Assembly (NCBI GenBank): GCA_029552745.1
Contig: JAKPDK010000184.1
Span: forward strand, 124,001-188,000
Direction: 5' to 3'
Length of the DNA: 64,000 bases
Source of the DNA: Candidatus Hydrogenedentota bacterium
Lineage (GTDB): Bacteria > Hydrogenedentota > Hydrogenedentia > Hydrogenedentales > SLHB01
In this document: one piece after another, positions 35,825-45,364 of the stretch
Position numbering within the stretch: the first letter of the stretch is position 1
Layout: each line of letters starts with the position of its first letter
Notes under the pieces: model-generated
Told to the model about the DNA's origin: nothing
What the model saw: the letters and a program-made list of their open reading frames with translations, nothing else
The model's database searches: none
Made by a program: the position numbers and the translations under genes

Positions 35825-38494
35825 ATGGAACCATATGAAGAGTCGCCTTTAGATCACGCAGAAACCCAAGAGTGGATTGAATCACTGAACTATATCATCG
35901 AAAAAGGAGGACCTGCCCGGGTACGTCATATCCTCAGGCACCTTCAGATTCGGGCGGAAGAAGCCGGGGTGCGTCTGCCGTTTACAGCCAACACACCTTA
36001 TATAAACACCATCCCTTTTGAAGAACAACCGGTATATCCAGGAAGCCGAGAGATCGAGCGGCGCATAAAAAGCATCATCCGTTGGAACGCCATGGCAATG
36101 GTGGTGCGCGCAAACCGCGAAGAAGACGGTATAGGCGGCCACATCTCAACGTTTGCCTCCGCGGCAACCCTTTACGAGGTCGGTTTCAACCACTTTTTCA
36201 AAGGACCCGGGGAAAACCGCAGCGGAGACCAGATCTATTTTCAGGGACATGCCGCGCCCGGCATATACGCCCGCGCTTTTCTCGAAGGAAGAATTTCTCA
36301 AAAACAACTGGAAAACTTTCGGAGAGAACTGAGAGAGGGCGGCGGCCTTTCTTCCTATCCACATCCATGGCTAATGCCCACTTTTTGGCAATTTCCCACC
36401 GTATCCATGGGACTGGGGCCGCTCATGGCAATTTATCAAGCCCGGTTTAATCGATATTTAGAAGATCGGGGGCTGAAGCCTGATTACGGTAGTCACGTAT
36501 GGGCGTTTTTGGGCGATGGCGAATGCGACGAACCCGAAACGTTGGGCGCTATAACCCTCGCAGCTCGCGAAAAACTGGATAATCTGATTTTCGTCATCAA
36601 TTGTAATTTGCAACGATTGGACGGTCCTGTGAGGGGTAACGGGAAAATCATTCAAGAACTCGAAGCCATTTTTCGCGGAGCAGGGTGGAACGTCATCAAA
36701 GTCATTTGGGGAAGCGATTGGGACCCCTTGCTCGCCAAAGACCGCTGGGGATTGCTCGTAGAACGTATGGGGGAAGTGGTTGACGGCGAATACCAGAAAT
36801 ATTCTGTAGAGTCCGGGAAATACATTCGCGAGCACTTTTTCGGCAAAGATCCCCGCTTGCTGGACATGGTGAAACATTATACGGACGAACAGCTGCGAAA
36901 ACTTCAACGAGGCGGCCATGACCCTCACAAAGTGTACGCAGCATATAAAGCCGCTGTCGAACACAAAGGTTCCCCGACCGTAATCCTGGCTCATACGATC
37001 AAAGGCTACGGGCTCGGCGAAAGTGGCGAAGGAAAAAACATCACCCACCAACAGAAAAAACTGAACGAAGACGAACTCCGGGAATTTCGGACACGCTTCG
37101 GAATCCCCATTTCGGACGAACAGGTGGCTTACGCGCCGTTTTACAAGCCGCCTGATAATTCGCCGGAAATGGTGTATTTGCACGAACGGCGTAAAGCATT
37201 AGGGGGGTATGTACCTTCTCGGTCGGCAGAGTTTCCCGCCCTCGAACCACCACCATTGGAAGTATTTCAAGAGTTCTTCGATGGCACCAGCGGCCGCCCG
37301 GTATCGACCACGATGGCTTTTGTGCGAGTACTCGCGACGCTACTTCGCGACAAGAACATCGGGAGGTACATCGTACCCATTGTTCCCGACGAGGCGCGCA
37401 CTTTCGGCATGGAAGCCTTGTTCCGCCAAATTGGCATTTATTCACACGCCGGACAGCTATACGAACCGGTGGATTCCGACAGCCTGTTGTATTACAAAGA
37501 GGCGAAAGACGGGCAGATTCTGGAAGAAGGCATCACCGAAGCGGGTTCGATGGCATCGTTTATTGCTGCTGGAACAGCATATTCCACACACGGGATACCC
37601 ACCATTCCTTTCTTTATTTACTACTCCATGTTTGGATTTCAGCGCATCGGCGACCTTATCTGGGCTGCCGGGGATATGCGGTGTAAGGGCTTCCTCGTAG
37701 GAGGTACCGCCGGAAGAACCACGCTGAACGGCGAGGGACTTCAACACCAAGATGGGCACAGTCACATTCTGGCGCTTCCCCACCCGAATCTGCTCGCCTA
37801 TGACCCGGCATTTGCGTTCGAAATCGCTGTGATCGTCCGGGAAGGTATACGCCGTATGTACCATGCAAAAGAGGATATTTTCTACTACTTGACGGTGGAA
37901 AACGAAAACTACCCCATGCCGCAAATGCCTAAGGGTTGTGAAGAGGGGATTCTCAAAGGCATGTACAAGTTCAGACCTGCCGACAATCCTGAGTTGCCTT
38001 TGCGCGCACAATTGCTCGGAAGCGGCGCCATCCTCAACGAGGCACTCAAAGCGCAGCAAATGCTTGCCGAACAGTTCCAAGTGGCGGCAGATGTCTGGAG
38101 TGTGACAAGTTACAAGGAGCTTCGCCGCGACGCCTTGGAAGCAGAACGTTACAACTTGTTGCATCCTGAAGAGCGTCCTCATGTACCCTATGTCGCGGAA
38201 TGCCTTGGAAAAGAAGCGGGTGTCATCGTTGCCGCATCGGACTATATGAAAGCTCTCCCGGACCTTTTGGCAAAATGGATGCCGCGCCGTCTGGTGTCGC
38301 TCGGCACCGATGGCTTCGGTAGGAGCGCTTCTCGTGCCGCGTTGCGAGATTTCTTCGAAGTAGATGCGCGCTTCATCACCTTGGCGACGCTGAGCGCGCT
38401 TGCGCGAGAAGGCGCCGTCAAGCCAGGTGTCGTCAAGAAGGCAATGAAGGTACTCGAAATCAATCCAGACAAACCAAACCCCGTAACGTGTTAG
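35825..38494 (+). CDS. aceE: Pyruvate dehydrogenase E1, homodimeric type
   Basis: An 889-residue E1 of the homodimeric AceE class, which decarboxylates pyruvate with thiamine diphosphate and passes acetyl to E2. The ThDP-binding region reads WAFLGDGECDEPETLGAITL then INCNLQRLDGPVRGNGKII. Earlier landmarks are GGHISTFASAATLYEVGFNH and YFQGHAAPGIYARAFLEGR. The C-terminal half has GGTAGRTTLNGEGLQHQDGH. Length matches E. coli AceE (887). It is followed at 22 bp by aceF, and lpdA lies further on. A palindrome upstream may be an operator. Confidence 0.95.
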   Translation: MEPYEESPLDHAETQEWIESLNYIIEKGGPARVRHILRHLQIRAEEAGVRLPFTANTPYINTIPFEEQPVYPGSREIERRIKSIIRWNAMAMVVRANREEDGIGGHISTFASAATLYEVGFNHFFKGPGENRSGDQIYFQGHAAPGIYARAFLEGRISQKQLENFRRELREGGGLSSYPHPWLMPTFWQFPTVSMGLGPLMAIYQARFNRYLEDRGLKPDYGSHVWAFLGDGECDEPETLGAITLAAREKLDNLIFVINCNLQRLDGPVRGNGKIIQELEAIFRGAGWNVIKVIWGSDWDPLLAKDRWGLLVERMGEVVDGEYQKYSVESGKYIREHFFGKDPRLLDMVKHYTDEQLRKLQRGGHDPHKVYAAYKAAVEHKGSPTVILAHTIKGYGLGESGEGKNITHQQKKLNEDELREFRTRFGIPISDEQVAYAPFYKPPDNSPEMVYLHERRKALGGYVPSRSAEFPALEPPPLEVFQEFFDGTSGRPVSTTMAFVRVLATLLRDKNIGRYIVPIVPDEARTFGMEALFRQIGIYSHAGQLYEPVDSDSLLYYKEAKDGQILEEGITEAGSMASFIAAGTAYSTHGIPTIPFFIYYSMFGFQRIGDLIWAAGDMRCKGFLVGGTAGRTTLNGEGLQHQDGHSHILALPHPNLLAYDPAFAFEIAVIVREGIRRMYHAKEDIFYYLTVENENYPMPQMPKGCEEGILKGMYKFRPADNPELPLRAQLLGSGAILNEALKAQQMLAEQFQVAADVWSVTSYKELRRDALEAERYNLLHPEERPHVPYVAECLGKEAGVIVAASDYMKALPDLLAKWMPRRLVSLGTDGFGRSASRAALRDFFEVDARFITLATLSALAREGAVKPGVVKKAMKVLEINPDKPNPVTC

Positions 38495-38516
38495 CAAAAA
38501 CGATAGGGAAACGCAT

Positions 38517-39878
38517 ATGGTGAAAGAATGCCGACTGCCTGAACTAGGTGAAAACATCGAGAAAGGTACCGTCACAAAGGTATTGATACGCGAGGGCGAC
38601 GTTATCGCGGCAGACCAACCGATATTGGAGTTGGAAACAGACAAAGCCATCTTAGAAGTTCCCGCACCAGCCGGGGGTAAGGTGATTTCCATTCATGTTC
38701 AGGAAGGACAAAAAGTCGCTGTGGGCGAACTTGTGGCGGTAGTATCCGACGAAACAAAGGTCGAGCCAAGCGCTGCCGCAACCCCACAGAAACCGATAGA
38801 AGAGACAAGACCCACTTCCTTGATAGAGGAAAAAACTCCCCGAATTCAGGAACAACCTAGTGAAAAAGAAGCAGCCCCCCAACCGTTGCGGCCTGCTGCC
38901 TCTGCACCGACGCCGGCTCCACCTGTGATACCTCCAAAGGTGTCCCGAAAGGGCACAGGACCTGTGCCCGCAGCGCCCAGTGTTCGGCGCTTGGCGCGAG
39001 AAATCGGGGTGGACATCAACGAAGTTCCAGGAACAGGTCCCGGTGGGCGCATCACAGAAGAAGACGTTAAGAGTTATGCGCGGCAGTTGAACGTGGATGC
39101 CGCCCCAATAGTCGCTGTATCCGCGGCTCCCTCCACAAAACCCGTGACCGTTGCCCTTCCCGACTTCGCACGTTGGGGCGAAATAGAGCAAGTAGAAATG
39201 AGCGGCGTCCGCAAGCGCACGGCGGAGGCTATGTCGTATGCCTGGACAAATGTGCCCCACGTCACGCAGTTCGATAAAGCTGATATCACGGAAATCGAAA
39301 AATTGCGCAAGAGCTACGGCAAACAAGTGGAACAAGCCGGAGGCAAATTGACCCTGACAGCGGTACTGATCAAGCTTCTCCCTGCCGCGTTGAAAAAATT
39401 CCCCCGCTTCAATTCCAGCGTCGATATGGCAAATGAAACGCTTATACTGAAAAAGTACTACCATATCGGTGTGGCCGTGGACACAGACCGTGGGCTCCTT
39501 GTCCCGGTAATCCGCGATTGCGACAAAAAAAGCCTGATGCAGATCAGTGTGGAGCTTAGTCAAGTTGCGGAACGGGCACGCTCGAGAAAGACCACGCTTG
39601 AAGAAATGCAAGGCGGTACATTTACTGTCACAAACCTCGGCGGTATTGGAGGTTCGGCGTTTACACCTATTGTGCGATTCCCTGAAGTTGCCATTTTGGG
39701 AGTCTCCAGAGCCTCCATGGAAATGGTATACCGAGACGGGGAATTCGTGCCGCGTCTCATGGTACCTCTTTCGTTATCCTATGACCACAGGGTTATCGAC
39801 GGGGCGGATGGCGCACGTTTTCTACGCTGGATTTGTGAAGCGTTAGAGCAGCCTTTCCTGGCGTTGTTGGAAAACTAA
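38517..39878 (+). CDS. aceF: Dihydrolipoamide acetyltransferase (E2)
   Basis: A 453-residue E2. One lipoyl domain (about 1-78; lipoyl Lys in LELETDKAILEVPAP), a Pro/Ala-rich linker, a peripheral-subunit-binding domain (about 152-192; SVRRLAREIGVDINEVPGTG) and a catalytic acyltransferase domain (about 220-453; active site SYDHRVIDGADGARF). It moves acetyl groups from E1 to CoA. E. coli AceF has three lipoyl domains; one is a common shorter form. It follows aceE by 22 bp with AGGGA before ATG. Confidence 0.93.
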   Translation: MVKECRLPELGENIEKGTVTKVLIREGDVIAADQPILELETDKAILEVPAPAGGKVISIHVQEGQKVAVGELVAVVSDETKVEPSAAATPQKPIEETRPTSLIEEKTPRIQEQPSEKEAAPQPLRPAASAPTPAPPVIPPKVSRKGTGPVPAAPSVRRLAREIGVDINEVPGTGPGGRITEEDVKSYARQLNVDAAPIVAVSAAPSTKPVTVALPDFARWGEIEQVEMSGVRKRTAEAMSYAWTNVPHVTQFDKADITEIEKLRKSYGKQVEQAGGKLTLTAVLIKLLPAALKKFPRFNSSVDMANETLILKKYYHIGVAVDTDRGLLVPVIRDCDKKSLMQISVELSQVAERARSRKTTLEEMQGGTFTVTNLGGIGGSAFTPIVRFPEVAILGVSRASMEMVYRDGEFVPRLMVPLSLSYDHRVIDGADGARFLRWICEALEQPFLALLEN

Positions 39879-39983
39879 CGCCGAGTCCGCATACCGATTG
39901 TGGAAACAGACAATAGTGCCGTCTACCTTATTATCGAAAAAGGTAGTGGTATGAGAGTGGAAAATAAGTAAGGAGGGGTTAAC

Positions 39984-41462
39984 GTGAAAACACCGACAGT
40001 GGCTGTGTTGGACGTCGGAAAAACTAATAAGAAAGTTCGTTTGTATGACCGCAAATTTCGGGTCCTGGCGGAAGAACGCACATCGATTGAACCCTATCTC
40101 ATTGACGGTCTGGAGGTAGAGAATACCGACACGTTGATGGAATGGTTTTGCATAACCTTAAAAAAGCTTTCTCCGCATTTCGATATTCAGACAATTGCCG
40201 TGAGCGCACATGGAGCAACTTGTGCCGTTTTGAACGAGCAAAAGCAGCTGGTGCATCCCGTTCTGTCTTATACGGCGAGCAAAGGTGAAGAGATTCTAGA
40301 TGAGTTTTATGCCACCTTTGGAGACAGGATACGTCTTCACCGCGAAACCTGCTCGCCTGATCTGGGTTTCGCGAACGTCGGGAAACACCTCTTTTACTTG
40401 AAGGTTCGCAAACCGGAAGCATGGAAAGCGGCACGATTTGCCCTTTTTTACCCGGGCTACATCGGCTTTGCCTTGACCGGCAAACTGGGTATGGAAACCA
40501 CGTACCTGGGCAATCATACCTACCTTTGGAACTTCAAAGAATGGAAATGGAGCAGCGTAGCAAAAACCCTCCATGTCGACCACATGTTTCCAGCGCAGTT
40601 GTCCAGCCCTTGGGATTTGTTAGGTCATCTTCGCCCTGACCTTGCATGCGCTTGTGAAATGGACACGTCTTGCCAGGTGACCCAAGGTATTCACGACTCC
40701 AATGCGAACTTTCTGCCGTATCTGGCTCAGGGGTACTCCAATTTCCTCCTGAACTCGACGGGTACCTGGTGTGTGTTGATGCGCCAAGCGGATCAGCCCA
40801 ATTTGACCGACGAGGAAATCGAAGCGAAAGTCTTCTTCAATTTGGACGCCCTGGGCAAACCCGTGCGGACCTGCTTATTCCCTGCCGGCATGGAATATGA
40901 TACCTTCCGAGGATTTACAAAGGAGCGAGATCAGAATGATACGGGGGCAGTCCGCAAGGTCATCGCGGAACGCAAACTCTTTGTGATTCCGGGGGTCCTT
41001 TCGGGCGCCAAGCCTTTCCCGAACGCGACGCCTCGCGTGGTCAACGGAGAAACAGAATATCCGTTGCAGACACTCCAAGCGCGAGATGACAAGCCCATGA
41101 CCCTTTTGGGTCAGGATTACTATGCAGCGCTGAATATCACCCTCGCACTCGCTACACGTCGGATGCTGCGGCTGTGCGGTGTGGAACAAGGGACAAAAGT
41201 GTTTGTAGAAGGCGGGTTTGCAAACAACATCCCCTATTGTGAGGTGCTTGCGACCATATGTCCCGAAATAGAGGTTCTTTTAACGAGCGTAAAAGAGGGG
41301 ACATCTTTCGGAGCCGCTCTAACAGGATGGATGCTCCGTGAAGGTTTGTCGCTAAAACGAGTAGGCAAAGAGTTTGAGATTGAAACATCCCGCGTCATGA
41401 GCCGCGACTTCGGCGACATCGCTTCCTATCAAAATGACTTTGAAAAGTTGGTCGCACGTTGA
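39984..41462 (+). CDS. FGGY-family carbohydrate kinase
   Basis: A 492-residue sugar kinase. The N-terminal phosphate motif is AVLDVGKTNKKVRLYDRK; GIHDSNANFLPYL, FLLNSTGTWCVLM and the C-terminal FVEGGFANNIPYCEVLA and GTSFGAALTG follow the FGGY fold. The substrate (rhamnulose, fuculose or another sugar) is not certain. GTG at 39984 has AAGGAGG seven bases upstream. It sits between aceF and lpdA on the same strand, an odd place for a sugar kinase. A shared transcript with the dehydrogenase genes is plausible. Confidence 0.8.
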   Translation: MKTPTVAVLDVGKTNKKVRLYDRKFRVLAEERTSIEPYLIDGLEVENTDTLMEWFCITLKKLSPHFDIQTIAVSAHGATCAVLNEQKQLVHPVLSYTASKGEEILDEFYATFGDRIRLHRETCSPDLGFANVGKHLFYLKVRKPEAWKAARFALFYPGYIGFALTGKLGMETTYLGNHTYLWNFKEWKWSSVAKTLHVDHMFPAQLSSPWDLLGHLRPDLACACEMDTSCQVTQGIHDSNANFLPYLAQGYSNFLLNSTGTWCVLMRQADQPNLTDEEIEAKVFFNLDALGKPVRTCLFPAGMEYDTFRGFTKERDQNDTGAVRKVIAERKLFVIPGVLSGAKPFPNATPRVVNGETEYPLQTLQARDDKPMTLLGQDYYAALNITLALATRRMLRLCGVEQGTKVFVEGGFANNIPYCEVLATICPEIEVLLTSVKEGTSFGAALTGWMLREGLSLKRVGKEFEIETSRVMSRDFGDIASYQNDFEKLVAR

Positions 41463-41515
41463 ACTATCCCCAATAGACAGACAAGCATAAATTCATCCGG
41501 GAGACGAAACAGACG

Positions 41516-42940
41516 ATGAGCGAACCGAAAAAGACACAACTTGCGGTGATCGGTGCAGGTCCGGGCGGTTACGCAGCCGCTTTCCATGCCGCCGATCTGG
41601 GACTCAAAGTGACCCTCATAGATCTGGACGCTAATCCAGGTGGCGTTTGTCTCTATCGGGGATGTATTCCTTCGAAGGCTCTCCTGCATTGCGCCAAAGT
41701 TTTGACCGATGCCCGAGAAGCCAAACACTGGGGGATCTATTTCAACGAGCCGACGATCGACCTTTTCAAAATGCGAGCGAGCAAAGATGAGGTCGTTGCC
41801 CATATGACGGGTGGACTAGGCCAGCTGGTGCGTGCGCGAAAGATTGACTTTATCCGCGGACGTGCCAGTTTTGAAGAATCCAATACCCTCCGAATTACAA
41901 AAGAGGAAGGCGGTGAAGAATATCTCACCTGCGAGCATGCCATTCTTGCGGCAGGTTCCCGGCCTGCCACGTTGCCGCAAGTTTTGACCGAGTCGCCGCG
42001 GATTATGAACTCGACCGCGGCACTCCAGATTGAGAGTATTCCCAAAACCTTGTTGGTAGTGGGCGGCGGCTACATCGGCTTAGAACTTGGTTCAGTATAC
42101 GCAGCGTTGGGCTCCAAAGTCACCGTCGTAGAGTTAGCACCACAACTCTTACCCGGTGCCGACGCAGACCTAGTCGAAGTCCTTGCGAAACGTATGCAGA
42201 GCATTTTTCACGAAATCCTCTTGCAAACGCGCATGACGACGTTGGAAGACGATGGGGAAGGGGTGAAAGTCGTCTTAGAATCAACAGACGGCAGCAAACG
42301 AATAGAACGATTTGACAAGGTCTTGGTAAGTATTGGGCGCAAACCAAACTCCAGCGGTCTCAACCTACATGCTACGAAAGTTCAGGTAGATGAAAAAGGG
42401 TTTGTGAAGGTCGATGAACAACGCCGCACCGATGACTCGTTCATCTTCGCTATTGGTGATATTGTGGGTGAGCCCATGTTGGCGCACAAGGCATCCCATG
42501 AAGGCAGAGTCGCTGCCGAAGTAATTGCAGGTGGTAAGGCCGTTTTCGATCCCCAAGCCATTCCTGCTGTGGTGTTCACGGACCCTGAATTGGCGTGGAC
42601 AGGACTGACCGAAAACCAGGCGCGTAAATCGGGTATCCCTGTGGAAGTTGCCAAATTCCCCTGGACAGCTTCGGGACGCGCCTCAACCCTTCACAGAACA
42701 GACGGCTTGACCAAAATCCTTTCGGAACCAGGCACAGGGCGAATCTTGGGCGTGGGCATCGTAGGAGCCGGCGCCGGGGAACTCATCGCACAAGGCACCC
42801 TTGCTATCGAGATGGGCGCCACTGCCGAGGATGTTCAACTGACCATCCACCCGCATCCCACGTTGAGCGAGACGGTGATGGAGACGGCGGAACTCATTTT
42901 TGGCCACGGCACCCACGTATTCAAGCCCACAAAAAAGTGA
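41516..42940 (+). CDS. lpdA: Dihydrolipoyl dehydrogenase (E3)
   Basis: A 474-residue flavoprotein of the disulfide oxidoreductase family. An N-terminal FAD motif (AVIGAGPGGYAAAFHAADLG), the redox pair CLYRGC in GGVCLYRGCIPSKALLH, an NAD motif (LLVVGGGYIGLELGSVYAAL), FAIGDIVGEPMLAHKASHEG and the C-terminal His-Glu (IHPHPTLSE) are present. It reoxidises dihydrolipoamide of the E2 encoded upstream. It is separated from aceF by the FGGY kinase gene. Confidence 0.93.
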   Translation: MSEPKKTQLAVIGAGPGGYAAAFHAADLGLKVTLIDLDANPGGVCLYRGCIPSKALLHCAKVLTDAREAKHWGIYFNEPTIDLFKMRASKDEVVAHMTGGLGQLVRARKIDFIRGRASFEESNTLRITKEEGGEEYLTCEHAILAAGSRPATLPQVLTESPRIMNSTAALQIESIPKTLLVVGGGYIGLELGSVYAALGSKVTVVELAPQLLPGADADLVEVLAKRMQSIFHEILLQTRMTTLEDDGEGVKVVLESTDGSKRIERFDKVLVSIGRKPNSSGLNLHATKVQVDEKGFVKVDEQRRTDDSFIFAIGDIVGEPMLAHKASHEGRVAAEVIAGGKAVFDPQAIPAVVFTDPELAWTGLTENQARKSGIPVEVAKFPWTASGRASTLHRTDGLTKILSEPGTGRILGVGIVGAGAGELIAQGTLAIEMGATAEDVQLTIHPHPTLSETVMETAELIFGHGTHVFKPTKK

Positions 42941-42953
42941 ACGTCCTAAGTGG

Positions 42954-45230
42954 TCACTTTGTCGTGGGTTGATCATCTTCGAGAACTACCCTAAAACCGT
43001 AACCAACGCTCGGCGTATAACCGTAACGGTAAGCTGAACGCAAGAAGAACGCTTTACTCGTGGCTTTTCCGCCGCGTAACACTCGGGCGCTATCTGGTCC
43101 CGCATCATAGAACGGATCTATAACCTCTGCGGCGGTATATGTACGGAAACAACTATCTCGACACCATTCCGCCTCATTGCCGGGCATATCGTACAACCCC
43201 CAAGGGTTGGGAGGAAACATCTTCACCGGAGTCAACGTCGCGCGATTTACCCCGGCTGGGTTATAGCGGGTAGCTTCTTCCCCGTTAAAATTCGCCTGGT
43301 CTGTCGATATAGTGTCTCCCGTGTAAAAGGCAGTTGAAGTTCCGGCTCGACACGCATACTCCCATTCCGCTTCCGTCGGTAATCGAAACGTCCTGCCTGT
43401 GACGGCAGAAAGGATGTCGCAAAACTCCACGGCGTCGTACCAGGAGACTTCACGTACAGGAAACTCCGGTTCCTCGCCGATCTTGGACGGAGTGTATTTG
43501 CCATAGACTGCCCTATACTGGGCGACCGTGGTTGGCGTTGCCGCCATAAAGAAAGACCGGGAGATGGTCACACGGTGTTGGGGACGCTCATTTTCTAAAC
43601 CACCTTCGTCGTCCGGTGATCCCATAAGGAAACTTCCCGCGGGAATTCGTACGAATTCCATAGTCGTCGTATCCCCCAATTTCAGCGTTCCGTGGTTACC
43701 CTGATCATCCGTTTCCCACACAACGGGCAACGTCTTGATAATCTCCTCTTTTATTGCTTGCCGTTTTTGCGCCGCCTTCTCTTTCCATTCGACAAATGCT
43801 TCCATGGCATGGGCAGCAATATCGGTCGCTTCTTGTTGGGTCTTGACGAACAATCCGGCATCCAGGTAGCAGTTCTGTTCGGGGTCATGCGCTGAAGTGC
43901 CATTGAGAAATTCTTCCAGATTCGGGTAACCGTCATTGTCCGCGTCGAGTAGGGCGTCAGCCGAGTCTCTGGGATTTAAGTTATTAGCGGACTCCCATTC
44001 ATCGGGCATACCGTCGTCATCGGAATCTTGTTTGGGAGTCCCAGCGGCGAGTTTTGGCCAGCCTCCTACGTTCTGAGGCGAATCGATTATCCGACCCGTG
44101 CCTGAGCGAATCTCGTGAATGAGACGTTCATCGGCGGCATCCCGCCGAGGCAAAGTGGCTCCCGCGTTCTGCAAAACCAGCTCGTAGGCTTCCATCGCGG
44201 ATTGCGTAACAACATACGGACAAGGAAAAGGCTTATCGACAATCAGGTTACTTATATCGAAGCCCTCCGGGGCATTCTTAGGCTGGGCTATCACCTTGCG
44301 GAAATCCTCTGTGCATTCCGGGGCGCCATCAAGCAGGTTTCCTTCAAGAAAAATCCGAAGCATGTCGTCCGCCGGGCTGAACAACCGCTTGCGAGCCGCA
44401 GAACGGGTGCTTGGTCCCGGCTTGAAATAATTTCCTCTCCAATTAACAAACGCCGGACCACTGCTTGTGTAAGCGCAAACGTAACCCCAGTCATAGGTCA
44501 CATTATTGCGCCAGTCGAGGACTACGCAATCAACACGAGGATTTCGAGAAGCGTTGTGTGCATAAATACTGTGATGGAGCGTTATCCCCCCGTCACCGTT
44601 GAGAATGGAACCTTTGCTGTGTTCGCCCTTTGGATGATAAGACCGAGACAGTCCCTCCGCGATGATGCTCCACTGAACGGTCAAGTTGTGAACCGTTCCG
44701 AAAGAGGACATGACTTCATCGATTGCCCAAGACATCGAACAATGGTCAACGATGCTGTTGTTGCCGCCAAAGATGCCCAAAGCCATTTGCTCTTTACGTG
44801 TCTCATCTCCTGAACGTAGCCGGATATGCCTCAAAATAACATCATGCGTGCCTAGTACAACTTGATAGTCCTTAATACAGATGCCGTCCCCGGGGGCACT
44901 CTGGCCTGCAATGGTAACGAAGGGTTCTCCGATAACCAGGTCAGCCTTTAAGGCAATGGTGCCTCCGACGCGAAAAAGAATGTATCGGGGTCCCTTCTCT
45001 GACACAGCTGCACGCAGACTCCCCGGTATCTTTTCCTCTTTGTCAGGGAGATAATCATCCAAAGTAGTCACAAAAAGGATTTTGCCACCGCGCCCACCGG
45101 GTGTAGCAGCGCCAAAACCTTCCGCGCCGGGGAACGCACGTAGCAAGGTTGCAGGCGGCTCTTCTCCCTGGGCTGTTAACGATAGGAAGATTGTTGTCAG
45201 GAAAATTAAGCGAACAAACGGGTACTTCAT
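42954..45230 (-). CDS. Pectate-lyase-like protein fused to SUMF1 domain
   Basis: A 758-residue exported protein. A signal peptide (FVRLIFLTTIFLSLTAQG) is followed by a right-handed beta-helix of pectate-lyase type (about 30-350; FPGAEGFGAATPGGRGGKIL, IVDHCSMSWAIDEVMSS). A calcium-binding-like stretch comes next (SDDDGMPDEWESANNLNPRD, DADNDGYPNLEEFLNG; about 405-455). The C-terminal domain (about 510-750) is SUMF1/formylglycine-generating-enzyme-like (VRIPAGSFLMGSPDDEGG, FRLPTEAEWEYACRAGT, NEAEWCRDSC). GGAGGAG precedes ATG, which overlaps the original stop of the FG-GAP gene. It probably acts on pectin-like polymers; the role of the SUMF1 domain is unknown. Confidence 0.82.
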   Translation of the reverse strand: MKYPFVRLIFLTTIFLSLTAQGEEPPATLLRAFPGAEGFGAATPGGRGGKILFVTTLDDYLPDKEEKIPGSLRAAVSEKGPRYILFRVGGTIALKADLVIGEPFVTIAGQSAPGDGICIKDYQVVLGTHDVILRHIRLRSGDETRKEQMALGIFGGNNSIVDHCSMSWAIDEVMSSFGTVHNLTVQWSIIAEGLSRSYHPKGEHSKGSILNGDGGITLHHSIYAHNASRNPRVDCVVLDWRNNVTYDWGYVCAYTSSGPAFVNWRGNYFKPGPSTRSAARKRLFSPADDMLRIFLEGNLLDGAPECTEDFRKVIAQPKNAPEGFDISNLIVDKPFPCPYVVTQSAMEAYELVLQNAGATLPRRDAADERLIHEIRSGTGRIIDSPQNVGGWPKLAAGTPKQDSDDDGMPDEWESANNLNPRDSADALLDADNDGYPNLEEFLNGTSAHDPEQNCYLDAGLFVKTQQEATDIAAHAMEAFVEWKEKAAQKRQAIKEEIIKTLPVVWETDDQGNHGTLKLGDTTTMEFVRIPAGSFLMGSPDDEGGLENERPQHRVTISRSFFMAATPTTVAQYRAVYGKYTPSKIGEEPEFPVREVSWYDAVEFCDILSAVTGRTFRLPTEAEWEYACRAGTSTAFYTGDTISTDQANFNGEEATRYNPAGVNRATLTPVKMFPPNPWGLYDMPGNEAEWCRDSCFRTYTAAEVIDPFYDAGPDSARVLRGGKATSKAFFLRSAYRYGYTPSVGYGFRVVLEDDQPTTK

Positions 45231-45364
45231 GGCTTTATCTCCTCCGATTTGTTCTGAGGAGGCAAAGATACCGTTGCTTGATAGTTGGAATAGTTGTACA
45301 GAGGGTTTCTCAACGGCTTATACAGTTTGCCTTTTTGGGGATTATCATCCTGCGTGTATACCTA
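45227..45364 (-). other. In-frame continuation of FG-GAP gene past TAG
   Basis: TAG, then 44 sense codons starting VYTQDDNPQKGKLYKPLRNP, then TGA at 45229-45227. That TGA shares ATGA with the pectate-lyase gene's ATG (45230-45228). The continuation encodes plausible protein (LYNYSNYQATVSLP) in the right frame, and a Trp codon (TGG) is one base from TAG. This indicates a recent nonsense change, a read-through stop or a consensus error. Confidence 0.8.

Noticed and set aside
37457-38692. Long minus-strand ORF of 411 residues opposite aceE/aceF
   Set aside because: It lies antisense to two strongly supported genes, has no recognisable family, and its residue use follows from the codon bias of the real genes.
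38652-39611. 319-residue minus-strand ORF opposite aceF
   Set aside because: Antisense shadow of the E2 gene, rich in His/Cys/Arg, with no ribosome-binding site.
45362-45364. Genome-wide recoding of TAG as an amino acid
   Set aside because: At least two other genes in the window end naturally in TAG, and the second broken gene uses TAA.
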